The translations under genes and the position numbers were made by a program. Below, one piece after another: positions 18,063 through 27,950 of a stretch of 64,000 bases of DNA; position 1 is the first letter of the stretch, and every line of letters begins with the position of its first letter. The notes under the pieces were generated by a model, which ran no database searches, was not told the DNA's origin, and saw nothing but the letters and a program-made list of their open reading frames with translations. The stretch is from the NCBI GenBank assembly GCA_016717655.1, contig JADKFC010000001.1, positions 310,001 through 374,000 on the forward strand, written 5' to 3'. This DNA comes from Saprospiraceae bacterium. Its GTDB lineage: Bacteria > Bacteroidota > Bacteroidia > Chitinophagales > Saprospiraceae.

Positions 18063-20465
18063 TCATTTTTTAAGTTCTTCTAATCGAGCTACCATTTTTT
18101 CCAATTGCAAAATTTTATTTTCCAGCTCATCTATTTTGCCTTCCTGTTCCTGTACGGCTTTCACCAACGGCACCACAAAGCTGGCATAACTCAATTGATA
18201 GTGTTGTTTTTCTTTGTCCTTAGGCACAACCACTCCATCAAAATGATAGCCCACCTTTTGGGCAGCGGATTCTACTTCCTGGGCAATAAAGCCGCTGATA
18301 ATCGTGAGTTCTTTTTCATCAATAGCTGTTTGAAGGGATTGATGGTATTGTTCTACATCGGTTTTATAAACAAACTGATTCAGCCTAGCCATTTCGATTT
18401 GATAGGTCACGGGCCTCAACGCCTTGATGAAGGCAAGCCCTATTACATCTTCTTTTACATTTTTCTTAAACCGACCATCACTGAAATTGGTCCAGTTGGT
18501 ATAGCCACCGCATGAGGCAGTGGCGGTATTTCCCAACAAGGCTACGTTATCATTATTAGGATAGGAAAAGTAACCTATTGCTACACTATTGGTAAGCGAC
18601 AGACTGTTATTGGCCCTTTGCCCGATAGCTGTGTTATAAGATCCACCTTGGTTAAAAACCAGGGCACTGTCACCCACCGCCGTATTGCGGGTGCCGGTGT
18701 TATTGGCAAACAATGCATTGGTGCCAATGGCTACATTTTTGTTGCCCAGGGTATTGTTTCTCAGGGCTGACCCTCCTACTGCGGTATTTAAGCCACCGGT
18801 TTGATTGAGGGCCAGGGCCTGGTATCCTATGGCTGTATTATATACACCATTATTAATGTGCAAGGCCAATACACCCAGGGCAGAATTGCCTATACCCGTG
18901 GTATTATTGTACAATGACTGGTAACCAATTGAGGTATTGTCATAGCCCAAAGAATTATTGCCCAATGCCTTACTTCCTACTGCAGTATTGGCAGTGCCAT
19001 GCTGGGGTAGACTACCACCGACTCCATTAAAATACAAAGCACTATCACCTACCGCTACTAAGTAGTTGGAAGAGATCGCTTGCCTGAGTGCATTGGCGCC
19101 AATGGCTACATTTGATTTGCCATTCAGGTTGCTGTACAGGCTACCCGATCCCAGAGCGGTATTTCTGGAGCCGTTTTGATTGGCATACAAACTGCTATAA
19201 CCCATAGCCGTATTGAGAATTCCACCCGTGTTGGCAGCCAAAGCAAAAACACCAAAACCGGAGTTGTAAAGACCGATGGTATTTTGATAAAGAGAATGCA
19301 TGCCTACTGCCGTATTATAAGCGCCTACCTGATTTGCATTTAAGCTCGCAAAACCGAAGGCTGTATTAAAGCTTCCACTTGTATTGTTGGCGAGACTCTG
19401 GTAACCAAGAGCTGAATTGTAGTAGCCGGTGGTATTGTTGAATAAACTTAATACACCAACCGAAGTATTGGCCTCTCCACTTTCGTTTTTATATAGGGCC
19501 TGATAACCCACAGCTGTATTGTCGTATCCAATGGTATTTTTATTGAGGCAGTTGAAACCCAAAGCCGTATTGGCAGAACCATGATAGCCCAATGTGGCAT
19601 TGAGACCATTGTGGAACAAAGCGCTGTCCCCAACCGCCACCAAAACGGATCGGCTTGTATTATTATACAAAGCATGGTTGCCAATGGCAGTATTGGCAGA
19701 CCCATCCTGATTATTAAAAAGGGCATTTCTTCCTATAGCCGTGTTTTGAGATGCAGTGTTGAAATACAAACTTCCAGCACCCACTGCTGTATTGTCGGCA
19801 CCATCAACATTATTGACCAGACTTTCATTTCCTATGGCGACGTTATAGCTTCCCGAACCGAAATTGGCACCGGCATTTTTGCCTAAAAAAGTTTGTACGC
19901 TATCAAGCCTCCCGGCGTTTTCATTGTTAATTCTAAATGACAATGCTTGGTTGTCGGTGGTACCAATAAAATGAAGGATGTCATCGGTTCCAGTATTGCC
20001 CTCTTTTTGCCATGCAAAAGAGGCGGTATGTCCTGCAACCCTCCATGCATTTCCTATGGCATCGTACATAAAAAACACACTGCCGTTCGTTGGAATTACT
20101 AAATTAATGCTATCCGAGACCATTATTTTTTCTCCGGCAACACCATTGATGTCGTTGTGCAAAATTACCATTGGGACAGTTGAAACATTGTGTAGCCAAA
20201 GTAACTTACCATCTACTCCATTTTGAATGCCTGAAATCGAAAATGGAAGCGTGGGACCATCAATCCTGTAGCTGGAAGAGGTAGTAAGTCCAAGTGCCAA
20301 TGAAACCTGATTTCCTTCGGGCAAAGTCAGTTGGATTGATCTCAGGGCCAGATCGCCGCTTACATCTAAGGTAGCTTGCGGATCTGTATTTTGAATGCCA
20401 ACTTTTTGAGCCTGGATCAATCCCACCCACAATAGACCCAAAAAACCTGTAATAAAGTATCTCAT
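18063..20465 (-). CDS. Secreted tail-fibre-like repeat protein with intramolecular chaperone domain
   Basis: This 800-residue protein has an N-terminal signal peptide (to about residue 20). From about residue 195 to 640 it is built of about 20 repeats of 22-24 residues of the type NTA[IVL]G...L..N..G, as in head repeats of trimeric adhesins and phage tail fibres. The C-terminus has the hallmark of a peptidase S74 intramolecular chaperone (SDGRFKKNVKEDVIGLAFI, then SGFIAQEVESAAQKVGY), ending in a coiled coil (IDELENKILQLEKMVARLEE). Trimeric assembly followed by self-cleavage of the last domain is known for the family and is inferred here. It is a single gene, without phage genes nearby, so it is a cell-surface adhesin candidate. 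Confidence 0.83.
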   Translation of the reverse strand: MRYFITGFLGLLWVGLIQAQKVGIQNTDPQATLDVSGDLALRSIQLTLPEGNQVSLALGLTTSSSYRIDGPTLPFSISGIQNGVDGKLLWLHNVSTVPMVILHNDINGVAGEKIMVSDSINLVIPTNGSVFFMYDAIGNAWRVAGHTASFAWQKEGNTGTDDILHFIGTTDNQALSFRINNENAGRLDSVQTFLGKNAGANFGSGSYNVAIGNESLVNNVDGADNTAVGAGSLYFNTASQNTAIGRNALFNNQDGSANTAIGNHALYNNTSRSVLVAVGDSALFHNGLNATLGYHGSANTALGFNCLNKNTIGYDNTAVGYQALYKNESGEANTSVGVLSLFNNTTGYYNSALGYQSLANNTSGSFNTAFGFASLNANQVGAYNTAVGMHSLYQNTIGLYNSGFGVFALAANTGGILNTAMGYSSLYANQNGSRNTALGSGSLYSNLNGKSNVAIGANALRQAISSNYLVAVGDSALYFNGVGGSLPQHGTANTAVGSKALGNNSLGYDNTSIGYQSLYNNTTGIGNSALGVLALHINNGVYNTAIGYQALALNQTGGLNTAVGGSALRNNTLGNKNVAIGTNALFANNTGTRNTAVGDSALVFNQGGSYNTAIGQRANNSLSLTNSVAIGYFSYPNNDNVALLGNTATASCGGYTNWTNFSDGRFKKNVKEDVIGLAFIKALRPVTYQIEMARLNQFVYKTDVEQYHQSLQTAIDEKELTIISGFIAQEVESAAQKVGYHFDGVVVPKDKEKQHYQLSYASFVVPLVKAVQEQEGKIDELENKILQLEKMVARLEELKK

Positions 20466-20733
20466 CTCTTTTTATTTCAAAGTAAGCTGATGAAGTTGAC
20501 CAAAGTAAAAGCGACTTTGTAAATGGTAAGTTCAAATTTTTATTTTGTTGACTTCACCAAGACAGTTACCTCCTGTAATGAGATTCAATGTCCCCGATTA
20601 CAAGGTGAGTTAAATGGTCAGCAAATCACTGGCCTAGATCCCTTCAGTTCTATATTTTAATATTTCGGGACAATAGGTCAAATTATCTTTCTCAAATGAT
20701 GGTATTGATTAACTTTGAAAAAAATGATACCAC

Positions 20734-21129
20734 ATGAGATCTTTATTGAGTTTTTTCATAATGATGTTTTTCCTGAGTGTTACCTGTGCAGGTATGGTAA
20801 CTACCCGAAAGGACATTAAAAACCCGCCAGTCATGAAAGAAATCATCGTACTGGTCAAATACAAGGCATTACCTGGAAAGGAGGATCTCGCCCTTAAAAC
20901 CCTGGCAGGGCTGTTGAAGGAAGTCAGCAAAGAACCTCATTATGTGAATATTGTGCTCCACGTTGATCCCATGGATAAGACCAATATCCTATTGTACGAA
21001 CAATGGTCGGATGAAGATTACTACAAAGGAGATCATATGAAGACCCACCACTTGCTTCAATTTATGTCAGACAGCAGGGCTTTTCTGGCGGGTCCGCCGG
21101 AGATTTCTTTTTGGGTGGTTGAAAAGTAA
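20734..21129 (+). CDS. Antibiotic biosynthesis monooxygenase (ABM) domain protein with signal peptide
   Basis: The 131-residue protein begins with a hydrophobic signal sequence (about 1-22). The rest is one ABM domain of the ferredoxin-like fold (EIIVLVKYKALPGKEDLALK ... HVDPMDKTNILLYEQW ... THHLLQFM). ABM proteins are cofactor-poor monooxygenases, quinol oxidases or haem-degrading enzymes; the substrate cannot be told from sequence. Export to the periplasm is unusual for the family. It is isolated, with 268 bp free upstream and over 500 bp free downstream. Confidence 0.8.
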   Translation: MRSLLSFFIMMFFLSVTCAGMVTTRKDIKNPPVMKEIIVLVKYKALPGKEDLALKTLAGLLKEVSKEPHYVNIVLHVDPMDKTNILLYEQWSDEDYYKGDHMKTHHLLQFMSDSRAFLAGPPEISFWVVEK

Positions 21130-21643
21130 AGAATGACGCGATAATGAGATGGGACTTTAACCATTGCGGTCATCATCTCCAGCCTCCTGTTGCTACATTG
21201 ATATTTTATCTATTGCACTATAAGGATAGATTTCTTTTCCTATAGATCAAATCATAAGCCATTCGCCGCAGAGGAGAAACCTTACTATTTTGGGTTTAAA
21301 TATTAAAAATCTAATGTCTGGCCTTTCCCCGATTCGACCAGATACGCATTGGCACCCATTGGGAAGTATATTTTGCATACCTACGATCTTTGATAAGCTG
21401 CAAATGACAGCAAAGTGAAACAAAGGCCATATTTGGTTGATTTTCGTTGAAATACAGCGAAACTTAGCACTAAAATCCATAAAATTGAAATATTCTATGG
21501 TTATGCAAGCAAAACATATATAATATAAATTACATATGATTTGCGTTTTTAGTTTGAAATTGTGAGCGAATGTAAAATAAATGAAATGATGTATTGCCGT
21601 TTGCTAAATAAAAATTTGGTAGAGTATCTTTTTACTACATTTA
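21130..21643. other. Non-coding stretch upstream of susC
   Basis: About 510 bp without a credible gene on either strand. It becomes strongly A+T-rich from about 21490 onward, as expected for the leader and promoter region of the SusC gene. No anti-sigma/ECF pair, repeat or tRNA is visible. Confidence 0.6.
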
Positions 21644-21661
21644 TTGATTGTTTACAATCAA
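21644..21661. promoter_or_regulatory. 18-bp perfect palindrome before the susC start
   Basis: TTGATTGTTTACAATCAA is a perfect inverted repeat (8-bp arms, 2-bp centre) ending 12 bp before the ATG of the SusC-like gene. It lies where an operator or a structure controlling translation would act. Confidence 0.5.
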
Positions 21662-21673
21662 AACACTTATAAC

Positions 21674-24667
21674 ATGAAAGTAAGATTACTTTTATTTTTT
21701 GCGATGTTGAGCACCCTGGCTCTGGCCCAACGTCGGATAACAGGCACGGTAAATGACGTGCAAGGCAGCCCACTCCTTGGTGCATCGGTTTTTGAAAAGG
21801 GAAACACCTCAAATGGAACCATTACAGATATTAATGGCGCTTTTGAGATAAATGTACCGGCCAAAACAAAAACACTAATCGTAAGTTATACTGGTTTTAC
21901 GACCCTCGAGGTGGATGTGCCGGCAGGCAGTCTACCTATGCTGATTGCGCTTCAGGAGTCCTCACTGGTCCTGGATGAATTATTGGTGATCGGATATGGA
22001 AGTACCAGTAAAAGGAATCTGACGGATAATGTTGTCAAATTGGGTACCAAGGATATTTCCAACATTGCGGTTTCAAATTTTCAAAGCACGATTTCTGGAA
22101 AAGCAGCAGGTGTGAGAATAAATCAAACCAATGGCAAAGTAGATGGTGGCATTAACATCCGGATCAGGGGAACTTCCAGCATCAGTGCCGGAAGTGAGCC
22201 TTTGTATGTGTTGGATGGCATGCCGGTGATCAATGTAAATGAGTCAAACAATGGGGCGCCTATGAATCCGCTTTTATCGCTAAGCCCTTCAGAAATAGAA
22301 TCCATTGATATTTTAAAAGATGCGAGTTCTGCTGCGATTTATGGCGCAAGGGGAGCGAACGGTGTAGTCCTCATTACTACAAAAAAAGGAAAGGCAGGGA
22401 ATACTAATGTTTCATTAAATATATCAACAGGGGTAAGTTCACCCACTCACTTGGTTGAGTGGTTAAATGCTTCCGAATACAAAGAATTATTTACAGAAGC
22501 AGCCATCAACAGTTTTGGTGAAGAGGACGGAAAGGCAGAAGCAGAAGGAGCGTTTGACTTTTTATCTAATGGCACAGACTGGCAAAATGGAGCTGTAGAT
22601 ACAGATTGGAATAAAATAGCTTTTAGAGATGGAAGTCAATCAGACATTGACTTGTCTGTTTCAGGCGGGGATCTCAAAACCCAATATTATTTTGGTGGGG
22701 CACTAAACAAGACCAAGGGCATCCTGGTCGGAAATGACCTGAAGAGAATGAGCGCCAGAATGAACGTAAAGCACCAATTAAATTCAAAAGTAAGTGCAGG
22801 AATGAATTTGGGCATTTCCAAAACCATCATTGATAGGGTAGACAATGACAATTCATTTACCTCCCCGTTGCAATCAATTGCGCAGTCACCTCTTTCTCCA
22901 GCCTATAATGATGATGGTTCTCCCAATGCCAATACCCTGTATGCAAACTTTTTGTTGGAAGATCTGTATGCCAGCTATACAACCAACCTTCGCAGAATAA
23001 CAGGTAAAATCTTTGCAGAATATAATTTTACAGAAAAATTTAAGTTTAATTCAGACCTGGGATACGACATGAGTGATCAAACCGAAGATCAATACAGGGG
23101 AACGCAAACCCCCTTTATGTCCACCAATGGATATGCTTATAATTCCAGTGCAAAGTCCGAAAATTATATCTGGTCAAATTATTTCACTTATAAAAATGAT
23201 ATTAGTGACAATAACAACTTTACAGTTGTGGCTGGACAGGAATTCAACAATTCGGATCGCTTGTTCAACAGTGTTACGGGAACACAGTTTCCGTCAGACA
23301 ATTTTACCACTATATCGAGTGCTGCAGAGATTACAGCGGGAAAGGGCGATAACAGCAGGTATAACTTTCTCTCTTATTTTGGCAGAGCGACCCTAAACCT
23401 CAGAGATAAATATTTTGTGAAAGCAAGTATAAGAAGAGACGGCAGTTCCAGGTTCGGTTCAAATCAACGATATGGAATATTTCCCGCAGTTTCCCTGGGT
23501 TGGCTAGTGAGTGAAGAGTCCTTCCTAAAAGATAATTCTACCATTTCATTTTTAAAGATCAGGGGAAGTTACGGCCAGCTTGGAAATTCAGAAATTGGCA
23601 ATTTTGCATCCAGGACATTGTACAACGGAGTATCCTACAACAAAATTTCAGGTATTGTTCTTACCCAGCCGGGCAACAATGACCTCACCTGGGAGAAGAG
23701 CAGGCAGTTGGATCTTGGAATAGAATTTGGCATTTTGAAGGACAGACTGTCAGGAGAGATCGATTTTTATAAAAAAGATACGGATGGACTTTTATTCAAG
23801 GTTCCTTTACCAGGTAGTTCAGGTCAGACCGTATTTAATAAAAATATAGGAACGCTGGAAAGCAAAGGAATTGAAATTGTGTTGAATTCAAAGAATCTGA
23901 GCTCTGGGTATACAAGATGGTCAACCAGTGTTAATCTGGCCAATAACAACAATAAAATCACTTCGCTTCCAAACAACAACGCCGACATCATTGTCGGTGA
24001 AAATATCAATCAGGTAGGACAGGCAGTTTCCTCCTTTTATCTCGTAGAATTTGCCGGTGCAGACCCTGCAAACGGCGACGCACTCTACTACAAGGATGGT
24101 CTGGGATCTGAGACAACCAATGATTATAGCGAAGCCAACAGGTTCATAGCCGGAAACCCGCAACCAACCTGGATTGCAGGTCTGACAAATGAAGTATCTT
24201 ATAAAGGAATTGCCTTAACCTTCACTTTTGTGGGAGAGTGGGGAGCAAGCATCTACAATGGAGGAGGTGTTTATCAATCATCTAATGCAGATTTTTTTGA
24301 CAATCAGGACAAAGAACAACTTAACAGGTGGCAGAAGGCGGGAGATATCACCAATGTGCCTCAGGCGAGATTATATGGCCAAAATGGAACGGCACAGTCT
24401 ACCCGATACCTGCAGAAAGCAGACTTCATCAGGTTGAGAAACATAATGTTGAGTTATGACCTTCCTCAATCCATTACCAATAAAATCAAATTGGGAAGTG
24501 CCAGACTTTATATTTCCGGAGTAAACTTACTGACTTTTACTTCATACACTGGTTATGATCCGGAAGCAAGGGCAGATGCTAGTGGTTATGGTTTTGACAA
24601 TGGGTGGAATTTTTATTCAGCACCACAGGCCAAGACAACTTCAGTAGGTCTTAACGTCAATTTTTAA
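21674..24667 (+). CDS. SusC/RagA-family TonB-dependent outer-membrane transporter
   Basis: The 997-residue protein starts at the ATG at 21674 with a signal peptide ending near ALAQ. It then has a CarboxypepD_reg-like domain (about 22-95, ITGTVNDVQGSPLLGASVFEKGN), a TonB box-like segment and plug domain (ELLVIGYGSTSKRNLTDNVVKL, then IRIRGTSSISAGSEPLYVLDG and DILKDASSAAIYGARGANGVVLITTKKG, each a SusC signature). A long beta-barrel ends in LNVNF. It forms a TonB-driven channel with the SusD-like lipoprotein encoded 18 bp downstream. The ligand is not predictable; no glycoside hydrolase is adjacent. Confidence 0.95.
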   Translation: MKVRLLLFFAMLSTLALAQRRITGTVNDVQGSPLLGASVFEKGNTSNGTITDINGAFEINVPAKTKTLIVSYTGFTTLEVDVPAGSLPMLIALQESSLVLDELLVIGYGSTSKRNLTDNVVKLGTKDISNIAVSNFQSTISGKAAGVRINQTNGKVDGGINIRIRGTSSISAGSEPLYVLDGMPVINVNESNNGAPMNPLLSLSPSEIESIDILKDASSAAIYGARGANGVVLITTKKGKAGNTNVSLNISTGVSSPTHLVEWLNASEYKELFTEAAINSFGEEDGKAEAEGAFDFLSNGTDWQNGAVDTDWNKIAFRDGSQSDIDLSVSGGDLKTQYYFGGALNKTKGILVGNDLKRMSARMNVKHQLNSKVSAGMNLGISKTIIDRVDNDNSFTSPLQSIAQSPLSPAYNDDGSPNANTLYANFLLEDLYASYTTNLRRITGKIFAEYNFTEKFKFNSDLGYDMSDQTEDQYRGTQTPFMSTNGYAYNSSAKSENYIWSNYFTYKNDISDNNNFTVVAGQEFNNSDRLFNSVTGTQFPSDNFTTISSAAEITAGKGDNSRYNFLSYFGRATLNLRDKYFVKASIRRDGSSRFGSNQRYGIFPAVSLGWLVSEESFLKDNSTISFLKIRGSYGQLGNSEIGNFASRTLYNGVSYNKISGIVLTQPGNNDLTWEKSRQLDLGIEFGILKDRLSGEIDFYKKDTDGLLFKVPLPGSSGQTVFNKNIGTLESKGIEIVLNSKNLSSGYTRWSTSVNLANNNNKITSLPNNNADIIVGENINQVGQAVSSFYLVEFAGADPANGDALYYKDGLGSETTNDYSEANRFIAGNPQPTWIAGLTNEVSYKGIALTFTFVGEWGASIYNGGGVYQSSNADFFDNQDKEQLNRWQKAGDITNVPQARLYGQNGTAQSTRYLQKADFIRLRNIMLSYDLPQSITNKIKLGSARLYISGVNLLTFTSYTGYDPEARADASGYGFDNGWNFYSAPQAKTTSVGLNVNF

Positions 24668-24685
24668 TTCTATAAAATTCAAAAA

Positions 24686-26005
24686 ATGAAAACAAGAAAT
24701 TTATCACTATATATTGCTTTGTTGATGTTTTGTTCGTGCGAAAGCAGGCTTGATGTGGAGCCAACCTTGTCGATCTCCGATGAAGTGGCGCTGAAATCAC
24801 CTGAGAATGTTAAAAAACTTTTAATTGGTACTTATGAAATCAACGGAGATGCTTATTCTTACGGGGGATATTTGCAGATATTTTCTGATCTTTTAGGTTA
24901 CGATAATTATGTGTCCTGGAATGGAACATTTTCAGAACCAAGGGAAGCATTGACTAAAAACATGTTTTCCAATAATTCTTTAATCCAGGAAATTTGGAAC
25001 AATCTTTTCAAGGTAGTAAGTCAAAGCAACCTTGTGCTCGACCACCTGGACGTTTTTGCCGATGATGCTGAAAGATCTGTGGTAGAAGGGGAAGCCAGAT
25101 TCCTAAGGGCCATGAATTATTTTGACCTGGTAAGAATGTTTGGAACTGAGGTAAATGGAGTTCCAATAAGACAAACCGCAGTCACGGATTTTGGAGGAAT
25201 CCTGGAAATTAAAAGAAATTCTACAGCAGAAGTTTATGCCTTTATCCAGGACGATATAGCTAAGGCCATATCATTATTACCGGAAGAAAATGGTGAGTTC
25301 GCAGACAAATATGCAGCCCTGGCATTGCAAGCCAGAGTTAATTTATACTTGGGTAAATACGCAGAAGCAAGAGACGCTGCCAATGCAGTCATCGAACAGG
25401 GTGGGAATGTGTTATCTCCTTCTTTTGCCGATGCATTTAATCTTGATGTCGATGGAGCCGAAGACATTTTTATGATGCAGGTGACTTCACAAAGCGGAGA
25501 AAATCAACTCATTCAAATGTATGCATCCGAGGAAAATGGAGGCAGGGGCGGAGATATTAGTATTAACCAGGAGTTCCTGGATATTTTTGACGATGACAAT
25601 GATGAAAGAAAACACTTTTATTATGAAAATCCGGCAGCCAACCTGCTAAGCAGTAAATACACCAATCAGTTTGGCAACGTGCCTATCTTTAGGTTGGCAG
25701 AAATGCTCCTCATCAGGGCGGAGACCAACATCAGACTTAATACTTTTATCGGTAGTGCCCCCCTTGATGATGTGAATGCATTGCGCCAGAGGAGTAATGC
25801 AGCACCATTGCCAACTGTTACCCTTGAAGATGTGTTGTGGGAAAGACAGCGGGAGCTAGCCTTTGAAGGATTTGCCATATACGATCTTAAACGAACCCAA
25901 TCTTCTGTGCAGGGACTTCCCTATAACAGCCCAAAGTTGGTTTTACCCATACCAAGGTCGGAAATGGATGCCAATCCGCTGATGGAACAAAATGAAGGCT
26001 ATTAA
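24686..26005 (+). CDS. SusD/RagB-family outer-membrane lipoprotein
   Basis: The 439-residue protein has a lipoprotein signal (hydrophobic stretch then FCSCES). Helical tetratricopeptide-like repeats follow with SusD landmarks: VEGEARFLRAMNYFDLVRMFG near 135, and the closing segment WERQRELAFEGFAIYDLKR about residue 395. It caps the SusC barrel and captures the nutrient at the cell surface. It is shorter than many SusD proteins (usually 480-550 residues) but all core elements are present. Same operon as the SusC gene. Confidence 0.93.
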   Translation: MKTRNLSLYIALLMFCSCESRLDVEPTLSISDEVALKSPENVKKLLIGTYEINGDAYSYGGYLQIFSDLLGYDNYVSWNGTFSEPREALTKNMFSNNSLIQEIWNNLFKVVSQSNLVLDHLDVFADDAERSVVEGEARFLRAMNYFDLVRMFGTEVNGVPIRQTAVTDFGGILEIKRNSTAEVYAFIQDDIAKAISLLPEENGEFADKYAALALQARVNLYLGKYAEARDAANAVIEQGGNVLSPSFADAFNLDVDGAEDIFMMQVTSQSGENQLIQMYASEENGGRGGDISINQEFLDIFDDDNDERKHFYYENPAANLLSSKYTNQFGNVPIFRLAEMLLIRAETNIRLNTFIGSAPLDDVNALRQRSNAAPLPTVTLEDVLWERQRELAFEGFAIYDLKRTQSSVQGLPYNSPKLVLPIPRSEMDANPLMEQNEGY

Positions 26006-26185
26006 TTAGTAAAATTTATTTGAAGTTTTTAAATGGCGGTGTAGCCTAACAGATTTTTGGGGTTCCTTTTAATAGGAAACCCCATGAATCTGTTCCATTT
26101 ACAAAGCGAAACAGGCCAGTGGCAAACCGGGAAGAATTCATGGCTGCAAGGGAAAGAACTTTGTAGTACATTAATTCAGACCACT

Positions 26186-27213
26186 ATGCAGCGCAGAGAT
26201 TTCATGTTGACATCCATCCTTGCCTTACCGGCATTTGCAGTGTCGGCTCACCTGGAAAGATTCATTGGTGCTGATTCCAAAGCATTTGTTTTATATAAGG
26301 GCCAGAGTCGATTTGGTGTACCCACCCCATTTAAAGGAGTAAATCCCAATGACCTCAAATTATCCACCAGGGACACGGCTGGAAAACTTTCCGCATTTTG
26401 GTATCGGGGCGTGGAAAAGACAGGACCCAGTTACCACGCTCATCCTTTTCAAGACGAAGTATTTTACGTACTTGAGGGAAACTATGTCTTTCAGTTGGGT
26501 GAAGAAAAACAGCTTTTGAACAAAGGCGACTTGATATTTTTGCCGAGGACCATTCCCCATACCTGGGTGCAAGTCTCGGACGTAGGACAATTGTTTTACT
26601 TTCTTCAACCCGCAGGTAAGATGGAAGAATTTTTTCTCAAGATGACAGAATCGGGAGGTAAGATGAGCCGGGAAGAATCTCGCCAGGTAGGAGAATCTCA
26701 TGGTATTATCAATCACGGACCGGGTATTTCGGCAGGGGATGTCCATGTTTTTGCTGAAAAACTCAGCCATGGCTTTGTCATCAGGGCAGCGCAAAGCAGA
26801 TATAATGAAAAGACCATCCTTGGGGGTACAAGTCCCAACGATCTCAAAGTCTCCGGTAAGGATACCGGTGGGGAACTTTCGATATTTGAATATAACGGGC
26901 GCAGTAAAGGCGGACCTCCCATGCACATTCACCCCCATCAGGACGAAATTTTTTACATCTCATCGGGGCAATATCGCTTCCAATGTGGGGCAGAGATTTT
27001 TGACCTGATGGCTGGTGATATGATTTTTTACCGCGAGCGGTTCCCCATACCTGGGCTCAACAAAGCAATGAGGGGCAGCTCTTATTTTTCTTTCAGCCTG
27101 CCGGTAAAATGGAAGATTTTTTTAATACCCTGGGCAAAGGAAGTTTACCTGATGGCTATGATGTTTTTAAAGACCACGACATGGAGGTAACCGGACCTCC
27201 CATCAAATTTTAG
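26186..27213 (+). CDS. Bicupin protein with Tat-like signal, frameshifted near the C-terminus
   Basis: It starts at the ATG at 26186 (MQRRDFMLTSILALPAFAV), a twin-arginine-like or short signal sequence; the upstream frame from 26057 is not protein-like. Two cupin barrels follow: the first with YHAHPFQDEVFYVLEG and IPHTW, the second with MHIHPHQDEIFYISSG, both with His/Glu metal ligands. The frame breaks in the T run at 27024-27029. Inserting one T restores the expected end (PRAVPHTW, QPAGKMEDFFNTLGKGS) with a stop at 27213 and 342 residues, instead of an unrelated tail to 27190. A metal-dependent oxygenase or isomerase is possible. It follows susCD by 180 bp and may act on the imported compound. 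Confidence 0.78.
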
Positions 27214-27433
27214 ATCTAGTGATCTTAAGTTACAAAAAGAATCCCTGGCCATGATGCTTCGCCAATAACTTGCATCAAATGAATTGTGTTTTGATTCTAT
27301 AGGGACCCGACTCATTTTCTAGCGGCTCAAAGATTGAGTCATCTACAGTTGAAAGATAGTTTATTTTCTGTAAGCCCTGCACAACCAAACACAAGCGAAA
27401 TGAAAACAAGTAGTTAAATAATAAATAATAAAC

Positions 27434-27943
27434 ATGTATAGGATGACTTTTTTTCTACTATTCACCGCCTTAATGGCTTGCAATAGCAAACAAAATACAA
27501 ATGGTTCTGCTACGGTTGAAGCTGCAAAAAGTAGCAATACCAATTTCCTTTCTATGAAAATCAATGGCCAACTGTGGGAAGCAGACCACGACATTGTTGG
27601 CGCCTTTCATCCCAAGGGTTATGACCAGCTCATCATCATAGGAGGCTCGTCTGGTAAAAAGGACAAAAGTGAAAAATCTTTTACCGTTAATATTTACAAG
27701 ACTGACGGACCCGGAAAATACACCTTTGTACAAGGCAACCCGGCGCTAAGTGTGGCCCAGATGGGCAACTGGTCGGAAGAAGAATACTTGTGCGGCTCTA
27801 TGATGGGCTTTGATGTGTCTTTTGATGTCACCAAAGCAACCAAAAACCCTACCGTAGTGGAAGCTACATTTAGTGGTACCCTCACTTGTCCCAGTGGTAA
27901 AAAATTAATCATCACCGAAGGAAAATTTTATTATGAAGATTAG
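27434..27943 (+). CDS. Putative lipoprotein of unknown function
   Basis: The 169-residue protein has a short hydrophobic N-terminus ending in the lipobox-like LMACNS, so it is probably anchored at an envelope membrane. The mature part is predicted mostly beta (LSMKINGQLWEADHD, LTCPSGKKLIITEGKFYY), like the small Bacteroidota lipoproteins with a single beta-sandwich. I do not recognise a named family with confidence. It overlaps or nearly abuts the following hydrolase-like gene. Confidence 0.7.
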   Translation: MYRMTFFLLFTALMACNSKQNTNGSATVEAAKSSNTNFLSMKINGQLWEADHDIVGAFHPKGYDQLIIIGGSSGKKDKSEKSFTVNIYKTDGPGKYTFVQGNPALSVAQMGNWSEEEYLCGSMMGFDVSFDVTKATKNPTVVEATFSGTLTCPSGKKLIITEGKFYYED

Positions 27944-27950
27944 CTTATCT

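Noticed and set aside
21130..21640. ECF sigma/anti-sigma pair upstream of susC
   Set aside because: No open frame of suitable length or helix-turn-helix motif is present on either strand.
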